Below are positions 61,543 to 64,000 of a stretch of 64,000 nucleotides of DNA, piece after piece. The DNA comes from an uncultured Roseobacter sp. GTDB taxonomy: Bacteria; Pseudomonadota; Alphaproteobacteria; Rhodobacterales; Rhodobacteraceae. The DNA lies in NCBI RefSeq assembly GCF_947488185.1, contig NZ_CANKYM010000001.1, positions 1-64,000 of the forward strand. Direction: 5' to 3'. The notes beneath the pieces were generated by a model. That model did not search any database. It saw only the letters and a program-made list of their open reading frames with translations, and was not told the origin of the DNA. Each line of letters starts with the position of its first letter. Position 1 is the stretch's first letter. Both the position numbers and the translations under genes were made by a program.

Positions 61543-62208
61543 TTATGGCAGGTAGCTGAGCTGTCGCGTGGTCTCGCGCTGTAATTTGCGTCTGATCTGC
61601 GCAGGATAATCCTCAAACCCGTCAGCAGTGATCACGAATGCGCCGTCGCCCAGGATCAGATTCTCGTAAAACCAGCCGGTCAGGTCGCCCTCATCCGTCT
61701 CGATCGCCAGCGCGTTCACCGTCACGCCCATGGCCGAGAGCGCTGGATGTCGGGTCAGCGGTAACACGCCTTCGTTGGAAATGCCATCACCTGAAACATC
61801 CACGACCTTGCGGGTACACTCCGGCACCTCCATCAGAGCGGCCTCAGCCGCGACAAGCGCTTCGCCGATGGCCGTGGAATAGTTGCGCCACACCCGGCGG
61901 TTGGTGGCGATGATCTCCGCCAGCGCCGTCACGTCGACATCGGTTCGGATCTGCGTCCAGGGCACGGTCTGCCGCTGGCGGGAGGAGCCGGTCCACTGGA
62001 TCAGCGTGACCTGCGCCTCCTGCTCGATCAGTGCATCGACAACGGTGCCGTCGCGCAGCGCCGCGGCCAGCCCCTGCATCTGGATGTCATATTCGCGGCT
62101 GTCGACGGATCCCGATACATCAACGGCGAGCACCAGCGCCAGCTGGCAGGCAAGCGCGCCCTGCCCGCCGAGGACCATCATCACCAGAGAGGAGATCAGC
62201 CGTTTCAT
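61543..62208 (-). CDS. DUF1194 secreted von Willebrand factor A-like protein
   Basis: A 221-residue secreted protein with a signal peptide (ending near GALAC). The MIDAS-type motif is D-V-S-G-S-V-D, and the V-D-V-S-G-D-G-I-S-N-E-G segment is also typical. Proteins of this kind are common in the Rhodobacterales and of unknown function. It runs in the same direction as the DUF4344 gene upstream, 54 bases apart. Confidence 0.9.
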   Translation of the reverse strand: MKRLISSLVMMVLGGQGALACQLALVLAVDVSGSVDSREYDIQMQGLAAALRDGTVVDALIEQEAQVTLIQWTGSSRQRQTVPWTQIRTDVDVTALAEIIATNRRVWRNYSTAIGEALVAAEAALMEVPECTRKVVDVSGDGISNEGVLPLTRHPALSAMGVTVNALAIETDEGDLTGWFYENLILGDGAFVITADGFEDYPAQIRRKLQRETTRQLSYLP

Positions 62209-62262
62209 TGGGCCAGACTACGCAAACTGGCCGCCAATCCCAGATCATTTTTCTAAGGGGCC

Positions 62263-62979
62263 TCAGAATTCCGCCAGCGACCGCAGATAACCATCCAATT
62301 CACTGCAAATGATGATCTCGCGCGTTCCCGGATCATAAAAGCCGTTTGCCTCGCCACAGACCTCTGCCCGGAGGGTCAAAGTCTCTGGTAGATCGAAGTC
62401 TTCGTTCAGCGCGCGGACCTCATCAACCATCAGCTGGCCTATCAGCGTGTCATCCGTGCTCTGGAGTACCATCGATACGCCGGGTTCTTCCGCCGTGATC
62501 CCGTCCAGCACCGGACCCCAGCTGTCATAGGCAAGCTCGAACTCCTCAACACAGGTTTCCGCTCGCTCCTCCGGCAAATCCAGTTCGATTGCCAGCGCCT
62601 CGCGGGCCTCTGGATTGGCACCATAAAAAAGGCAAACCATGGTGTAATAGCGCTGCAGATCGGGGCCGTGCACATCCCAGGGGGCGGGCTCGTTCCCTTC
62701 CGCCTCTCCGAGAAAACCAAAAGCCGCATCATAGATGATGCCCGCGGCGGCCTCTTCTTCGTAGAGGTCATGGATAAGCAGGACGCTAAGCACGTCCGCT
62801 GCGTCCTCTTCCTGACCGAAAACCGGCAGGTTCAGGATGTCGATCAGGGCGTGGCCAAGTTCGTGGTAGAGAATGGCCAGCACGTTCGCCGCGACGAAAT
62901 CATCCTCACGGGATTGCGCAGCAGCCGACGTGGCCGCTACGACCGCCAGCACCCCTGCCAAAATTGTCCGCCTCACCAT
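62263..62979 (-). CDS. DUF4344-type secreted metallopeptidase-like protein
   Basis: A 238-residue protein with a signal peptide and the zinc motif H-E-L-G-H-A in L-Y-H-E-L-G-H-A-L-I-D (H-E-x-x-H). The E-E-D-A-A-D segment further on may supply another ligand. Cysteines near the C-terminus could pair. Protease activity is suggested by the motif but not proven for the family. It runs towards DUF1194 and follows mesaconyl-CoA hydratase by 24 bases. Confidence 0.85.
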   Translation of the reverse strand: MVRRTILAGVLAVVAATSAAAQSREDDFVAANVLAILYHELGHALIDILNLPVFGQEEDAADVLSVLLIHDLYEEEAAAGIIYDAAFGFLGEAEGNEPAPWDVHGPDLQRYYTMVCLFYGANPEAREALAIELDLPEERAETCVEEFELAYDSWGPVLDGITAEEPGVSMVLQSTDDTLIGQLMVDEVRALNEDFDLPETLTLRAEVCGEANGFYDPGTREIIICSELDGYLRSLAEF

Positions 62980-63003
62980 CGCCTGTCCCTTCCCTTGCGG
63001 TTT

Positions 63004-64000
63004 CTACGTCGGAATCAGCGCCCAGTAGTCCAGATCGAGCAAAACATCAGACAGATACCTCCCATCCTCGCCTTTCAGCGTGAAGGGATCGCCGCCCTTT
63101 GTCGCCACCAGCCGCAGGCGCAGTGCGCCGACACCCGGCGCGGATGTCTCGGCCTTGTCCAGCACTTCGGACCACGCGCGAATGGTGTCGCCAGCAAGAC
63201 AGGGATTGGCATGCGCCCCCCCGTTCAGCCCGACCACCATCTGCGCATTGGCCAGTCCGTTGAAGCTGAGCGCGCGTGCCATGGAGATGACGTGCCCGCC
63301 GTAGATCAGGCGGGACCCGTCGGGCCGGGCAGAGGTATCGAAATGCACCTTGGCGGTGTTCTGCCAAAGCCGCGTGGCCATCATATGTTCCGCCTCTTCG
63401 ACGGTCACACCATCCACGTGGTCGATCTGCTCGCCGATGGCGTAGTCACCCCAGCGATGTGGCTCACCCGCCCGCGTGCAATCATAGTTGGTGAAATCGA
63501 GGCCCTTCGGGATCACCAGATCTTCTGCCGCGACGGCCTTGGGCAGATCCGGTACTACCGTCTCCGGCGCGGGTGCCTCCGGATCGCGTTTGCGTACCAT
63601 GACCCAGCGCACGTATTCCAGGACCGTCTCATCGTGCTGGTTGAGGCCGGTGGTGCGCACCCAGACCACCCCGGTCTTGCCGTTGGAGTTTTGCTTGACC
63701 CCGATCACCTCAGACACCGAGCGCAGCGTGTCCCCCGGCCAGACCGGCGTGATCCAGCGTCCCTGCGCGTAGCCGAGGTTGGCCACCGCGTTCAGCGATA
63801 CGTCTGGTACCGTCTTGCCGAAGACCACATGGAAGGCGACCATATCGTCGAGCGGGCTGAACGGCAGCCCGCAGCTTTGCGCAAACTGATCCGAAGAATA
63901 GAGCGCGTGACGTGCGGGGTAGAGCATGTGGTAGAGCGCCCGCTCACCCATCTTGACCGTGCGCGGCACCGCGTGATGGATCATTTGGCCGACAGTATAG
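63004..64000 (-). CDS. mch: Mesaconyl-CoA hydratase (beta-methylmalyl-CoA dehydratase), 5' end cut by window
   Basis: The visible part is 331 residues. It is a MaoC/hotdog-fold enzyme with the N-terminal family pattern S-C-G-L-P-F-S-P-L-D-D, then F-H-V-V-F-G-K-T-V-P-D-V-S-L-N-A-V-A-N-L-G-Y and N-S-N-G-K-T-G. The C-terminal hotdog has Y-G-G-H-V-I-S-M-A-R-A-L-S. It hydrates mesaconyl-CoA to beta-methylmalyl-CoA in the ethylmalonyl-CoA pathway. The reading frame stays open past the ATG at 63984, and the residues before it (Y-T-V-G-Q) match the family N-terminus, so the true start lies beyond base 64000. Confidence 0.92.
   Translation of the reverse strand, partial: YTVGQMIHHAVPRTVKMGERALYHMLYPARHALYSSDQFAQSCGLPFSPLDDMVAFHVVFGKTVPDVSLNAVANLGYAQGRWITPVWPGDTLRSVSEVIGVKQNSNGKTGVVWVRTTGLNQHDETVLEYVRWVMVRKRDPEAPAPETVVPDLPKAVAAEDLVIPKGLDFTNYDCTRAGEPHRWGDYAIGEQIDHVDGVTVEEAEHMMATRLWQNTAKVHFDTSARPDGSRLIYGGHVISMARALSFNGLANAQMVVGLNGGAHANPCLAGDTIRAWSEVLDKAETSAPGVGALRLRLVATKGGDPFTLKGEDGRYLSDVLLDLDYWALIPT

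Overview
The window reads as chromosomal DNA of a marine alphaproteobacterium of the Rhodobacterales (Roseobacter group). This is inferred from the high GC content, the ethylmalonyl-CoA pathway genes (ccr, ecm, mesaconyl-CoA hydratase), a lanthanide-type XoxF methanol dehydrogenase cluster, a Roseobacter-style luxR/luxI pair, and Rhodobacterales-type small conserved proteins (TIGR02186-, DUF1194- and DUF1989-like). I did not identify the species. No rRNA, tRNA, CRISPR array, insertion sequence or prophage was recognised.

Layout. 1-608: coxG-like gene and the first codons of a CO-dehydrogenase/xanthine-dehydrogenase type small subunit. 694-13844: quinoprotein island. It holds xoxJ and xoxG (minus), a divergent PQQ-associated ABC transporter operon with beta-propeller and accessory periplasmic proteins, xoxF with its own terminator, and a three-gene signalling block (NarL-type regulator, FIST sensor, hybrid PAS histidine kinase). 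14201-14836: RhtB-type exporter. 14925-21303: complete inner-membrane part of a type I secretion system (fusion protein and ABC exporter) with its large repetitive RTX substrate. 21660-24400: LysR regulator, then an arsR/arsP-like metalloid pair. 24747-27874: kpsT, kpsE-like and kdsA capsule/KDO genes. 27875-37761: housekeeping genes (AsmA, RimO, CDGSH protein, M48 protease, aminotransferase, BLUF photoreceptor, USP, NfuA, GFA, TsaB, RimI). 37895-42513: nucleoside-type BMP/ABC importer operon ending in a clear terminator. 42610-45087: TauE/SafE permease, TIGR02186 protein and an SDR. 45084-48306: RecD-like helicase, luxI, luxR and a small overlapping ORF. 48524-54025: ccr, an acyltransferase, a GNAT and ecm. 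54114-56912: H-NS-like protein, deoD, a DUF1989 protein and small membrane proteins. 56934-61386: succinate dehydrogenase operon sdhC-sdhD-sdhA-(fkbM)-(lipoprotein)-sdhB. 61543-64000: DUF1194, DUF4344 and mesaconyl-CoA hydratase (cut by the window edge).

How the genes fit together. XoxF oxidises alcohol in the periplasm with PQQ and passes electrons to XoxG. XoxJ and the ABC/propeller proteins are the usual companions of this system. A NarL regulator and hybrid kinase next door probably control it, and two of the operons share a 12-bp upstream motif at nearly the same distance from their start codons. The carbon side is represented by Ccr, Ecm and mesaconyl-CoA hydratase of the ethylmalonyl-CoA pathway; ccr and ecm share an exact 14-bp upstream sequence. 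Succinate dehydrogenase sits in the same neighbourhood.

Most notable non-coding structures: two closely related long inverted repeats, each between a pair of convergent genes (27893-27975 and 44301-44383); paired TGTGATCACA palindromes upstream of sdhC; and an ArsR-type operator. I did not see a clearly unprecedented multi-gene system. The best candidates for new biology are the apparently order-swapped CHRD segments in the RTX protein, the shared promoter motifs, the small ORF overlapping luxR, and the foreign-looking genes inside the sdh operon.
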